The translations under genes and the position numbers were made by a program. The notes beneath the pieces were generated by a model that saw only the letters and a list, made by a program, of their open reading frames with translations, was not told the origin of the DNA and did no database searches. From Kappaphycus alvarezii (Eukaryota; Rhodophyta; Florideophyceae; Gigartinales; Solieriaceae), in NCBI GenBank assembly GCA_002205965.3, contig NADL03000018.1, forward strand, positions 1-64,000: a stretch of DNA of 64,000 bases, given 5' to 3'. This document shows positions 14,001-27,600 of this stretch, piece after piece (positions within the stretch are counted from its first letter, which is position 1; each line of letters opens with the position of its first letter).

Positions 14001-17000
14001 ACGGAAAATATGGCAACGGCATTTCAAGATATACACCCCATTTCACCTATATATGAAAGTATAATATGTTTTTTCAGCATAAATTTGAGGATATACTTAT
14101 TTAAGCTTATATAAGAGGAAATTTAGCGAAGTCTGAGCAAAATTCCATTACTGGCGAATAATGACTGTAAACTTGCAAAAAAAGGAAGCTGAAGGTGATG
14201 AAGTACTAAAAATTTGAGATTACCGTCGACCAGAAGGAGATCAGCGGGGACAAAGAGAGCAAAAATTGAAGATAATCAACAAATTGTCTCAACATAGAAA
14301 AAGATGCTAAAAATCTTTGATAAGATTTAATTGGGATACAAAGTTGTGTTGAAATCATATTAATAAAAAACACCCAAAGTGCTGAAGGAGAGTAAGGAAG
14401 TCCGCAAATGCTCGAATATAACTAATATAAACTTTATGAAAACATAAATACGTGCTGAGAGACAGTTGTGAAAGAAACATGCAGAGTATCGGAGCAATGG
14501 GCAATGGTAGGGAAGAAACTTGTAAGTGATAGCGGAGAGAAATGTATTTGGGTGGTTAAGGATCTGCTTCATTTTTGATTTAGGACTAGTGCAAGAAGGA
14601 AAATCATCTCATTGAACAATGACGTAAAAATATACGTAATAGAAGGAATAACAGTAATATGTCATCCTCACCTTCAGTTTTTACGAATACGTATATGAAT
14701 TACATAGATACAGGCAGTAAAAAATGTATTGCCTTTCTACTTTATAATTATTCCCCAAGTTGTTCTTTCAGTCGCCTTAATTCACTTCTGAAACACTAAT
14801 TTAATTTGTGTACAATAAGAATTTGCAAAAAAACCTATCAATATGAGGAAATATTTTTTCTGTGTAAATGGGGGGTTAGTTTACTGTGATATGAAAAAAT
14901 TGACGCACAAAATACGATTTCTTGCCGGCAATTTCAATGCAGAGTCTTTTCAAGCGACTAAACGGTATATTCGTATTGTTTGAGATCGAGAAAGGTCAAT
15001 TTATGGAACAATGATTTTATAAGTGTTTAGCTTGGAGTAAAAATTTCTTCCAAATTCATGGGACAAGTAGTTGTGACCAAAATGTTTCGTAGACTTATGT
15101 TTTGGTCATTTATTGATATTTTAAGTGATTTTTTTATCTAATTCGCTTGATTTTTCAATTTTATTACATTTTACAATGCTTTTAACTTTTAAATCTGACT
15201 CTAAAGTTAAAAGTCACATATAGAATACCATCAAACGCATTCAAATGAATCGGGTGTAAGAAAAGGCTTGACAAGGAATTTTTTAAGATTTATTTTTGTA
15301 CGTCCTTTCTACGGTCAAAAATAATGGAATTGAAGCTGAAATTGTCTTTTAAACATCGGTTCCATTTATAAAGTCCGTAAAAATTGCGAAAAGATTCTTA
15401 AAAGGCTAGACTGATTATTTATGTATGCCCAACTAATCTCATTATTTCGCAAAAAATTCAAATTCACCACTGCCCAAAGAGTTCGCATATAATGTTTAGA
15501 CCATATTTACTATTTTTCTATAATTTAAAGGCCTATTTCTTCAGGCGCAGAATCAGATAACGTAATAATTTTTACAAAACACCCTTTTAGACACATCTCA
15601 TTGATAAAAAATTCTCCGAGAGATCATTGAGGTCTCAATGATTTTGACACGCAAGTGCTGTGCCCGTCAAAATTCGATTAACCGTTAAATTTACTTGTTA
15701 ATTAAATTGATCTGTTCAATCTGTAAAGCCACATACATGGGATTTGACGCTGTACGCACATAGAAATTTCACGTCCGCAGTTAAATGGTCCTTTGCCTGT
15801 TCTCGCTACCTCTCATCGTCCTGCATTTGTAAAATAACACATGAAGGATACTAAATAGCTCCTTATAATAGTATTAATTGTTGCAGAGCCATCTATGTGA
15901 GGCTATTGGTACATTATGCGCGTCGTTCTGGTTTAATGCAACCTCAATTTATTAAGCCTTCCTTCAATTGACCGTTCCTTATTTTATCTATTGTTACTAT
16001 ATGCTTTATTGAGGTTTACTTTGACAATTTGAGTAAACTTCAATTTATCCGCGTTGAATTCAAACTTCAAGAAAATTTATTTTCACCCTTTTTCAAATTC
16101 AATAATTTACATATATCTGAATACAGGAGGGAAAATAAAAACAAAGGTAAAAGGCAATAATTTTTTTCTCTCTGCTTAATATGTGTGCAAAAACTCGCTT
16201 TTAATCACAAAAAGTTATCGATGTATTTAAGTGGCGACGCCAGCGTTTTTTCTCTTTATTGTCAAATGGATCACAGGAGATTATCTAGGAACGAAAGGAA
16301 TAATTTTAACTGCTAGGTAGAATTACCCGCCGCACTTCTTTGATTCTATGATAATATTTTACTTTTCAACTCGGCAGAAGAGCTTCAGGTATGCAATAGA
16401 AAGTAAAAAGGCGCAATTTACAGCCCAGTCTAAGATACTTATATGATTATTGCGTTTAAAAATTTTTCATTTTGAGATATGTCTTCCGATCAAAAGACTT
16501 CACTACAGAAAACTCTTCACTATCTTACATAAAATATATATTTTTTTCCTGTCCATCTCCATCAAGATGTTCCAGGTGGGTATACTTAGATGGTTGCAAA
16601 GCAGTGAGGATCTTCGCATGTACTTACACGGGTGTTTCACTCTCAAAGGCTCTGATGACCTCAATAAATTTACTTTTCAAGCAGAAACGACACTGTGCGA
16701 AGAAAAGCGGAGCAAATAGATCGCGATTCCATTTCATTACAAAATAATATTTGAAAAGCGGAATATGTGTGATTGCGATAGGTAAGGGAATTCGAAATCT
16801 GAATAACAGTTTGGTGAACTGCAAAGGATCACCCGTATTTAGTACACCAAGCTAAATTCTGGAGGCGACGTTGGCTTCAAAAGCTCAAGAGGGGACCCGG
16901 TAACTCCCCTAATTTGCAACTTGCATGCTAAGTTTTTTATGCTTTTGAAATAGTTACCTTTTGCACCATGAGTATGCTTTTTTCATTAATTTTCAGTTAT

Positions 17001-17577
17001 TTTCAGATTTTTTGAACCTCCTGTTGTGTGTTCGTAGAAATTTTACCATACGAGGAAGAATACTGTACATTTGAACATTTGAACCGTGAATTTCTTACGA
17101 ATTGTGGAGGATATGAAGGCCTTGTGACGGCAAACAGGTCCCTCCGCTATCTCTGCGGTCATCAGTTTTTAGGAACTCTGTCTCTTTTCAAGCGGTGTCT
17201 ATCGCTGAAGTTAATTAAAGAATAGGAAATCTGCGGCCGAGCTGAACTAAAAAAGGTGAGTTCCAGTTATATTCTTCGTAGAGCCAGAAAATGTGAAATG
17301 TGTGTCGAAACTTCAGAGACACATGTAGTAACGTTTGACAGATACAGTATTCGTATGCGCCAACGCAACTTGTTCTGCCGCAATAGTGGCGCCTTGTTTT
17401 GACGAGTTGCTAAAGCGTAGATGGTTACAGCTATAGGATTTGAAGAAAACCAAAATATCCAAATCCGGGACACTGAAGGCTTGAAAATTTTTCCTATTGT
17501 AAGAAAAAGAGCTAACAAAAGGACACGGAAACTAAGACGGAACTTTTGGACGAGCAATCTTGGAAAATAACTCGCAG
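8061..17577. other. AT-rich block without recognisable genes
   Basis: About 9.5 kb of AT-rich sequence. Open frames are short, mostly under 110 codons, and look like chance (for example 9,862-10,197 minus, 10,712-11,035 minus, 12,391-12,576 plus, 17,028-17,225 plus). A more GC-rich island at 11,930-12,200 has overlapping open frames on both strands but no motif. TACTGTACTGTA occurs near 11,508. I see no tRNA, rRNA or intact mobile element. This may be decayed intergenic DNA. Confidence 0.6.
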
Positions 17578-17582
17578 TGAAG

Positions 17583-17945
17583 TGTGCACGCCGGTGGGGC
17601 GTGGTAAGTTGAGGCCAAATGGGCTCTTGAAATAAAAATGCGATACCTCTTTATTCCCATGGTAGTTGGAAGCAAGAGGTTATATACCACTTCAGCAGTC
17701 CTTGGGACTGCTGCTAGTTCGACATGGAGAACCCCAAAACCACATAGCATCGCTCTGAGTCTTGACTCACATGCGTGTGTACCAATTACGGCGGCCATGA
17801 AATATTACATGGCTACGCAATCACCTAGGATAGCTAACCAAGTCTATTGCATGTCTCCATTACATTTCTATATAACTTAGCGAAGTCTATTGCATGTCTC
17901 CATTACATGTCTATATAGCTTAGCCAAGTCCATTACGTGGCTACA
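17583..17945 (-). repeat. 3' LTR of gypsy-1
   Basis: 363 bp, plus-strand ends TGTGCACGCCGG and GTGGCTACA. Matches 28,642-29,004 along its length at about 94%. Confidence 0.9.
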
Positions 17946-18859
17946 CTCCCCTTCTCAAAGGCCGAGTTCATTGCGAGCCATCTGCGCCAAATTTTTTGGC
18001 GTACTTTTTCGATGTAGGAGTCGGTCTAACATCAGAGTTAGGTCCTCATGAATCCGCAAGAGAGGCTCAAGTTTATCTTCGGACGAAGACAGACCTTTCC
18101 AACGAACAGAACCTGTAGTCCATCGTAAGTTTCAACCAAGCGAAGGAAACGAGAAACTGGCATGCCGGTCTCTGATGCAAGAACGTGACTCATTAGTGCC
18201 TTTGCATTAAGTGACGAATCGGAGTATAACTTGAGACGACTTCCATGAATGTATTCTACATTCCCTTACGCAGGTCTTCCACCTGGAATACAAAATCATT
18301 CAATGCCTTAATAACCCTTCGGGGTCCACGCCAGCGTAAAGCGAGCTTTTCACCCTTGGTGAAATCGGTTCGAGGGACCAAAACAAAATCCCCCTCCGTA
18401 AAGTTGGAAATGACCCACGAGATGCAGCTTCGCGGGATCGGGCTCGATTCCTCTGTAAAGTGTGTTGAATCATTGGATGCAAATTCGCGCACAAATTCTG
18501 TAGCGATTCTATGTTTAGGCTTTGTTCACTCTGTGCCTCTGATAAAGTCATTTTTTCCATCGAACTGGATCTCAGAAAGGTAGATATGGGTGGTGTTGCA
18601 TCAATACCCGTAAAAGCAGTGACAGGTGGGATATTCTTACGTTGTAGGGATGGTGCAGTGTTAAGAGCACTTTGGAACAAAGGAAGTAGGTCGACCCATT
18701 CTTTGACTCTCATCTAAAATTCCAATATCAATGCACGAAGTACACGAACCATCTCCTTTCCAAGTCTTTCCATTGCACCATTACTCCATGAGCAGTATGG
18801 TAAGGTAAAATGATGTGGAACCCTCATACTTTTTGAGAGGAGGCGTAATGCCTCATTCT

Positions 18860-19855
18860 CGTTGAAGACATAAGGGTTATGTCTTAGGGGTATTCTTGGT
18901 TCTCAGAATTATTCGAGAATGTTAAGTTCGTTCTAGTGTCTATTGGACCGTTGTCCTCATATGAGGACAACTTTTAGCCCTTTTTTTCAATACAATTCTT
19001 TTTACCTCAGCGCATTTCTTGTCACTCCGCATTAGTTCATGAGTGTAGATGGCCGATCAAAACAAACTTTTCAAGATTATTGACCTCGGTTAAGCCTAGA
19101 GAAATTTTCCCTCACCAGCTTCCGCTCTTCGCAAGAAGTTGTGAAAACGACTACGTTTTGGAAGGAAAAATAGTTCGTATTATCGTGGGGGGTTTCAGAA
19201 ACGAGGGCGCACGTACAGTAAAAAATACTGTACTGTAACTTAACATGAAAAACCTTTTTTCCAGTAAACATTTCAGGCTTCCACAACCTTTACTGTTCCA
19301 AAATGTAACGGAAACTGTCCTCATATGAGGACAAAGTGTGCCTCATATGAGGACAGAGCATGGTCGTATAGACACTAGAACTTCCTTGTCGATCTAGAAC
19401 GTGTACTGATTTCATTTGGGTTTGTCTTGATTTCGTTTATTCTTGCTACTATTGGTTATTCGCTATATTGATTCTATTGATGTCTGATGTTCGGATGCAG
19501 TATCATATGCATCACCATGGTTTAGTTCAAGAGCACATTATCAAGTGAAAGTACGCAATCTCGTTCTGGCACTTGTTCGTTGTGATTCTTTTTCGTCACT
19601 GGGACTTATGTATGTGTGCATTTGCGTTTATAATACTATATCTCAATTTATCTGTAGATAATGCCCCTGCAAATAGTTAGGCATATGTGTTCCGTGGTTT
19701 CTGCAGGTTTACATGGACGAGAGTTGTATAAGTATCTAGCTTCTTGTGGTAAAGTGGAGGAACACAACAAGAACGAAAAATAAAGGATCAACTCAATGTT
19801 TTCTTTTTCTTTCCTAAGCTCTTCTCTATAGAACGTCTTTGGCCCTCCTCTAACG
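18860..19855 (+). repeat. 5' LTR of copia-1 (with MITE inside)
   Basis: Ends CGTTGAAGAC and CTCTAACG. It is 996 bp long because a 440-bp MITE sits at 18,936-19,375; without it the length matches the 559-bp 3' LTR. Confidence 0.9.
18936..19375. mobile_element. MITE copy A (TA target, Tc1/mariner-like ends)
   Basis: 440-bp insertion, ends GTGTCTAT and ATAGACAC, flanked by TA on both sides; the 3' LTR of the same copia element shows the empty site. Near each end lies the palindrome TGTCCTCATATGAGGACA (twice near the right end). No coding capacity. Relatives at 29,843-30,276 and 42,313-42,738 share ends, palindromes and size. Confidence 0.85.
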
Positions 19856-19870
19856 GGTTATGGGCCCAGC
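19856..19870 (+). other. Primer binding site of copia-1, matching initiator tRNA-Met anticodon arm
   Basis: GGTTATGGGCCCAGC directly follows the 5' LTR. Its complement GCTGGGCCCATAACC is, as I recall it, the anticodon stem and loop of eukaryotic initiator tRNA-Met (CAT anticodon), the half-tRNA primer known for Drosophila copia. The match to this organism's own tRNA is inference. Confidence 0.75.
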
Positions 19871-22800
19871 TTGTAACCTCTAGATTATAATTGATCACAG
19901 CTCTAATCAGCATGGAGGATTCAAGAAAGATATACAAGTTTCTAGGCAAGCCGGGAGAGGACTTTCAGATTTGGAAGACGAGAACTGTGGCGGCACTGGC
20001 TGCTAAGGAGGCGTTGAAGGTCGTAACAAGCAATGTCGTGGACGAAGCTACAGAAGAGAACCCTTTGTCAAGTGAGGACCAGAAGCTCGTGGACCAGGCC
20101 CGGGCAGTTTTAATCCAAGGCTAGGTGATAAGCCTTTAAGAATGTGTATGGCTTATGTTGAGAACCCTTTCATCATGTGGAAGAAGCTGCAGGAAAGGTA
20201 TTCTGTAACTAACGTTGTAACGAAGGTACAGTTACAGACCCGCTTGTCTCAGCTATCCTATAATGGCCAGATAATGTCCGACTACATCGACAATTTTGAA
20301 GAAGTGTTCAATCGATTGGCCGGAATGGATTCTGCTGTGAGTGAAGATATGCAGGTAGCTATGCTCCTTGCATCCTTTGGTGATAAGGCTAGATCACCCT
20401 ATGGTAACGTGATCTCATCAATGCAGACTGTAGACGATCAACTGACGTGGGAAATAGTGACCTCCCGTCTGCTTCAAGAATTTGACGAGAAGACTTGGCA
20501 ACAACGCGGAGCTAGCAGGCAAAGGTCAAACCCGTTCAGTGATGCCCTGTTCACACGTCCCACTGGAAGGAGTACCATGGTGAGAGGTCGAGGAGGAAGA
20601 GGTGGCTATCAGCAAAGTCAGGAACGTCGTCGATGTTACAGGTGCGGTAGGATCGGTCACATTTCGAGAAATTGTCAGAACGGTATCAAAGATGGATCTA
20701 GATTGAGACAGACCGGAGGTTTTGACTCTGCATATCAGGCCTCATCAAGTCAATCAAGACTACTTATGGCAATACTGAAAGGCCGTTTTCGGTTGGAAGG
20801 GACCTTGTTGTGTTCATTGTGGACTCCGGTGCTAGCGAGCACATGTGTAAGGATGAGACAATAATGTCCAACCTACATCGTATTCCTCCCCAAGATGTCC
20901 GTTCTGGGAGACGGTTCGATAATCACAGCCGAAGTCAAGGGTGATGTTCTTCTAAATGTTAGGGTTAACTCCAACAGATTTGGTCAAGTCGAAATAGCTG
21001 AAAGATTGCTAACATTACGAGATGTCTTACTTATTCCTGATCTACACTTCAACCTTATGTCAATCTCCAAGTTGTCCAACGAAGGATATGATTTACACTT
21101 TGGAAAAAGAGGATGTTCAGGTAGGAAGGATGGTTTGCTGGTTTTTCAGGTATTAAGAATGATGAGCTGTATTGGATTGGTGGTGAGAAAGCAGAGCAAA
21201 TTAATTTCGCTAACGCTGCTACGAGTGTTGATCCAGTACAACGTTGGCATGAGAGACTTGGACATGCCAACAGCAGCGATATTCGAAGGCTAATGCGGCA
21301 TGACGCTGTGACTGGATTACAGTTGAATGATCTTTGTTGGATAATAGCGGATGCCCAGGCTGCACTGCTGGTAAGATGTCTCGAACAATCTCTAAGGCAA
21401 GGAGTACTAGAGCATCAAGTGTTGGTGAAGTTATCCACTCTGACGTATGCGGACCTATGTCAAGAGAGTCAATCGGCGGAAACAAGTACTTTGTAACATA
21501 CATTGACGAATATTCTAATTTCTTATATGTTGCAGTACTTGCAAGAAAGTCTGATGTGTTCCAGTCATTTCGTAGATTCTACCTATGGTTTGAGCGGAAG
21601 TTCTCATGTTCAATCAAGCGGATACCTCTGATGGAGGGGGCGAGTTTTTAGGACTGCGTGGATTTCTTGAGAGTCGAGGTATTGAATTCAGCATATCTCC
21701 ACCATACTCTCCCAATCAGAACGGGGTTGCAGAACGTATGAATAGAACTATTCTAGAATCAGCACGTTCTATGCTTATCCATGCACATCTACCAAAGCAA
21801 TATTGGGCAGAGGCAGTAACATTCGCCGCTCATGTACGCAACCGTCTGTTCGCTCCAAGGAATGCCACAAGACTCCATATGAACTTGCTAGAGGTTTTAA
21901 ACCTCGCGTCGACCACATTAAGGTGTTTGGATGTCTTTGCTGGGTCTTTATTCCTAAGCAGAAACGGAGGAAGCTGGACGCTAAGGCTGAGAAGGGGTTA
22001 TTACTCTACTGTAATGAAAACTCGCAGTACAAGGTTTGGATAACAGTAGGCACTCTGTTGTTGTGGCTCGTCACGTGATATTTCACGAAGACCAGTTTCC
22101 AGGGAGGACATGGTTTGCGCACCACCCAGATCTAGTCGAACCGGTTCCCGATAACTTGCCTGAAGACCCTGAGGTTCCTCTTACCCGCGTTGATACACTA
22201 AGAGCAAATGAACTCGAACAGCAACAACAGCAAGGAACAGAACCAGAGAGGTGCCAGAGGTTATCGATGTTGATAATCAAGAAAATGACTCTGACTTTAG
22301 CATAGACCTGGACGCTTGACGTATATACCGCCACCACCTGCTGACGGAGATCAAACAGAAGCTGAGGATGGAAGCGGACCGGAAGAAGATGGACCAGGTA
22401 GCGGTGACTTGGAGGGAAACAATGGAGGCACAGCAGACGAGGATGCATCAGGAGCGGAACAAAACGGTGACAGTAATCAGCGGTATCCACGTCGAAACAG
22501 GCAAGCGACAGAGTTTTACTCCCCAACCATGGCTAATTGCCCTCATTGATATTGAACCAAACAATGTTGCAGAGGCATTGTCGTCTCCTGATGCAAAGTA
22601 CTGGCGCGAGGCAATACGTTCCGAACTTGATTCACTAAACAAGCATCAGACTTGGGTCCCTGTCAACAAGCCAAAGGACTGTAAGCCACTTCAGACTAGG
22701 TTCACATTCGTACGGAAACTAAGAGAGGACGGCTCTGTCGATAGGTATAAGGCACGTTTGGTCGCTCGCGGATTTATGCAGGGCCCTGTCCATGATGTCT

Positions 22801-24090
22801 ACTCCCCAGTCGTTGACTTCTCTTCAGTGAGAATTGCTTTGACAGTTGCAGTACAGAGAGGCATGATCATCAGACAGCTTGATGTACGCACAGCATTTCT
22901 CAATGGCATAATTGACTCCGTTGTTTATGTCACTCCCCCGCCAGGTTTGGAGGCAATGAGCATTACACTTTGTAGTGCTGAGGAGGTCCTTAAGCTACAA
23001 AGAGGTCTTTATGGTCTGAAACAATCCGCGAAGCTATGGCATGAACGCTGGTTGCAAGTGATGCACAAAATTGGCTTCACACCGCTCAGAGCTGACAAGT
23101 GCATATTTGTTCATGAAAGTACTTGGCTTTTGCTATATGTCGATGACATCATAGTCATCAGTTCTTCCGAAGACAAAGCAAAGGACGCAGTTAGGTTAAT
23201 ACAGTCACACCTTGACGTGAAGGACTTGGGTAACCTAAATCACTTCCTTGGTATTTCCTTCATACGACACGAAACCGGCGCTTACCTTTCGCAGTCACGG
23301 TATGTGGAAAAGATACTTCGAAGGTTTGGACTCAAGGACTGTAAGGCAGTTAAGACTCCCATGTGTACAAAGCTTGTTGTACGAGACAACTCGGTAAGCT
23401 GCGATCATACGCTATACCGTGAAATGATCGGTGCCCTACTCTATCTTTCAACCAGAACCAGACCAGACATTTGTGCATCGGTTTCGATACTCGCCCGTCA
23501 TGTTTCTGACCCAAAGGAGGAGCACATGGTAGCAGTCAAGCGAGTCTATCGCTACCTACGTGGTACACAGGACCTTTCTCTGTCAATCGATGACAAGGTT
23601 GGGAGGCTCATAGCCTATGCGGACGCGGACTGGGCTGGTGACTCTTCTGACAGAAAATCAACTTCTGGCTTTTTGGTTCAGCTCGGTTCTACAACCATCA
23701 CTTGGCGCACTGCTAAACAACATTTAATTGCTCTTTCGAGTACTGAAGCAGAGTTTATAGGCTTGTGATGCTTGCAAAGAACTTGTTTGGATACGACAGC
23801 TTCTATCTGAGCTCAACTTTGAACTGAAGGACCCAACTGTATTACATCAAGATAATCAGGGTGCCTTGAAGTGGGAAGCAGAAGGGGTTCGAAACGCAAA
23901 ACACGTTTCAATTCGTCGGAATTATGTCAAGGATCTCATTCGATCAGGTACAGTTGCTATCAGATTCTGCCCCACGTCCGAGATGGTTGCCGATTTGTTG
24001 ACCAAACCCTTACAGCGTCAACTTCATCAGCGACACTCAACATCACTTGGTCTTCAGTCATTTCATTCCTCTAACCAAGAATAAGAAGGG

Positions 24091-24649
24091 CGTTGAAGAC
24101 ATAAGGGTTATGTCTTAGGGAGTATTCTTGGTTCTCAGAATTATTCGAGAATGTTAAGTTCGTTCTAGAATCCTTGTTGATCTAGGACGTGTACTGCTTT
24201 CTCATTTGGGTTTGTCTTGATTTCGTTTATTCTTGCTACTATTGGTTATTCGCTATATTGATTCTATTGATGTCTGATGTTCGGATGCAGTATCATCATG
24301 CATCACCATGGTTTAGTTCAAGAGCACATTATCAAGTGACAAGTACGCAATCTCGTTCTGGCACTTGTTCGTTGTGATTCTTTTTCGTCACTGGGACTTA
24401 TGTATGTGTGCATTTGCGTTTATAATACTATATCTCACTTTATTCTGTAGATAATGCCCCTGCAAATAGTTAGGCATATGTGTTCCGTGGTTTCTGCAGG
24501 TTTACATGGACGAGAGTTGTATAAGTATCTAGCTTCTTGTGGTAAAGTGGAGGAACACAACAAGAACGAAAATAAAAAGGATCAACTCAATGTTTTCTTT
24601 TTCTTTCCTAAGCTCTTCTCTATAGAACGTCTTTGGCCCTCCTCTAACG
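24091..24649 (+). repeat. 3' LTR of copia-1
   Basis: 559 bp, same ends as the 5' LTR, followed by ATTCT, the target duplication, and then by the continuing gypsy-1 integrase sequence. Confidence 0.9.
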
Positions 24650-27600
24650 ATTCTTAAAGTGTCTCGGCCCATCTGATATGAACGAACGTGGCACCCCAAA
24701 CGCAGCGCACCAATCAATTAATGCGTTTGCCACATTTTCTGCAGTAGTATCCGGGCACGGAAACAACCAATCATATCCGGAGTGATCATCACGGAGCATC
24801 AGAACGTACTTGGCCCCAGACTTAGGCAAGCATATCTGAATATAGTAGAACTGAATCAGGTCATTCGATTTCGTGCCGTAGACCGCTGGAACATAGGGCG
24901 GGGGACCTTCTCTCCTCCTACAGTGGAGTGACAGTGAATACAGGCTTGAACGAAAGTATTGACGTCATCATCGATATTAGACCAAAAATATCGTGATTTC
25001 AGACCATTTAAAGTCGATAAACGTCCTCGATGTCCACTTGGACCTGTAAGACATATAATACATAGAGACGGAGTTGAAGATCGGATGCACTGTCAGGAAT
25101 CCATATTGAACCATTTTTGAAACATAACAATCCATGTTGGCATTGGAGGTTTGGAGGTCGTTCATCCTCATGTGCTCGTTGCATTTCCGCTACTTCTTCG
25201 GCAGAAGGCCATTCAAATCTTCATGAGAAGAAGATGGAAGCTCAGGAATACGAATTAGGCGTCGAACTGCATGCGGTGCAGGGGACCATCTGCCTAGGAG
25301 ATCGGCCCATACGTTATCTCCCCCATGAATGTGGAAGCAAGTATAGCAATATGAACTTAGCCGCACTGCCTAGCGGAGCACTTTGCGTAGTGTAGTCTGC
25401 GACATGTCGGGGACAATAGACAGGGGATCAAATAGAAAAATCAGGTTGTTGTGATCAGTATATAAATCGAATCCTGAGGGACTAGCCACCAGCCAATGCA
25501 TACACTCCAAAGTTGCGAGGATGGCGAACGCCTCTTTTTCAAGGATAGACCATGCTAGTTGTGTAGAGTTAAAACTGCCCGATAGAAAACAAAGGGGCTC
25601 GTGGTGTCGTTCCGAGTGTGGCAGTTCCAAGTCAGCCGGAGGCACCTGAGTTAAAATCCCTGACCAGATAGTATCGGAAGCATCAGTAAACACGCACAGC
25701 CCTTTTTTAGGATTGCGATGTGCAAGACGCACTTGATTAGCAACAGCTTGCTTGCATTTTTCAAAAGCATCTTTGTGCGATTGTCCCCATCCAACAGTTT
25801 TGAGTTCAACTGCGGCTACTGCACGTTTCGTGCGCTTCCCCGCACGAGGGTAAAAGTATTCCATTAGATAACGGAGCGGTGCAACGAGCTCTGAGAATTA
25901 AGGTTTTCCATGCTTCAACCACTGTAATGAACAGATAAATTATTGCAGGTGGGCTCCTGTGGATGGTAGCTCCATTTATAACAATCCCTTTGAACGTCGT
26001 GGATCCATCTTGATTCCGTATTCTGAGATCAGCCGGCCACACCATCGAACTTCTTTGGTAAAATAATTTTTTGGGGGTGCAGTTTGATGTTATATTCTGC
26101 ACAAAGCTGTAAAAATTCTGCAATAACGCGCAACAGCCCCTCGATGGTACTGTGGTGAAGTAGGGCATCATCTAACCACAGCAAGATGAACTGTTGAATA
26201 GATTGTGGGATTATGGCAGTAAAGGAAGACTGAAGGTACACAACAGCGTTAGTAGTCCATGTAGGACGCGCTTGGAAGTAAAGATTCCATCTGGGGTAAC
26301 GAAGGACTGGCAGACCTGAGAGTCCTCATGAAGCGGAAACTACCAATAACCATGCGATATGTCAAAGTTCGCGAAAAGTTTAGAAGCCGAAACTTTCGTC
26401 AGTTCTTCCTCAATATTTGGCACAGGGTACTGATGCGCAACTGTACTGTATGTTTGTTAACAAGTCTTAGGTCCACAGTAAAACGAAATTGCGCACCAAG
26501 TTTAGGTACTAGAAGAGGCGCACATGCCCACAGTGATGTGGGGTTTTGGTATATCATACCACAACGTTCCAAGTTCTCAACAAAGGCTGCGAGAAACTCC
26601 CTTTGCTCCTGAGAGTACTTGCGAAGCCGGAATTTAACCGGCTTTGCGTCAGGGGTGAGCTCAATCTTCAGCGGAGGAAGTTGAGCAGACTGCCCAGCCG
26701 AGAACAAAGTACGGAATATATCTAAACAGCGGATCAGTATAGAATTGAGAACGGTAACTTGATAATTAGGCAAGCCGTTATGATTTGCTGTATCAGAAAT
26801 TTCATTGACAGCAGCACGGATTTCTTTGTCTTGGTTGTAATCATTTGGGTCCGGAAGGGATGGATCTGGAAACGGATCCTCCTCTGATCGTACTCGGTAG
26901 TAATTAACGCGGGGCCGGGCTTTGCCCGCCGAGTTGATATCCTGTTGTAACCCCATTCCATTACTCTGAACACTATTTAAACGGGCGGACATCAGACGCC
27001 CGACTGACCCTTTGTGGTCGGCAGTAGGGTTGGAGCTTAGTCTTGCCATGCTGCAATCTGTCCCATCTAATTCTTCACGATTAATTTCCAGTAGAGTCTT
27101 GGTATCCACTCTCAAATGTCGCAGCACCGGCAAACCAATAAGCAAAGATTCACATGCCAATTCCTCATCTGTCACGTAGAAAGTAATATTCTTTAAATCC
27201 ATTCTGCCTGAGGATAGATGTAAGGTTGTTCGAGGTACAGTGCAAGTGTGAGAGAACTGAATTGTTCGGACATCCTCGTTCTTCCCTTTGAGCGCGACCT
27301 GTAAGCTGATTAGCTTGATAGGACGTATTTTTCCAATGCCTTGGAGGACAGCTTGCTCAACAAGCGCAGGGGATGCCAGACTTTTGTTGCTGCCGTCATC
27401 ACAGCGGCCTCGGACGTCTATAGACACATTATCCTCGCTCACTGTCATGGTGTAAGTAACACAATCCGGATTATTACCTTCGTTGTGTGTAAGGCGACCG
27501 TTAGTCTTTCCTCCAGACCCATTACCTGAGGAACTACTTCCAGATGCCTTCTGTCCTCTTGTTGACTTAGAAGGACCATCACGAGCTTTGGCTGCTATAA

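Larger units (their letters stand above)
18860..24649 (+). mobile_element. Ty1/copia element 'copia-1' inserted in gypsy-1
   Basis: LTR-bounded element with a 5-bp target duplication ATTCT (18,855-18,859 and 24,650-24,654) inside the gypsy-1 integrase region. Parts in order: gag from 19,911 with zinc knuckle CYRCGRIGHISRNC (about 20,635-20,680), protease region (about 20,800-21,200), integrase (about 21,240-22,000, PYSPNQNGVAERMNR), reverse transcriptase (about 22,580-23,300, RQLDVRTAFLNG and YVDDIIVIS), and RNase H (about 23,610-24,080, ADADWAGDSSDRKSTSGF). A purine tract precedes the 3' LTR. Apart from the MITE in the 5' LTR, the LTRs differ by about 2%, so insertion is fairly recent. It is near full length, with about half a dozen breaks. 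Confidence 0.9.
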
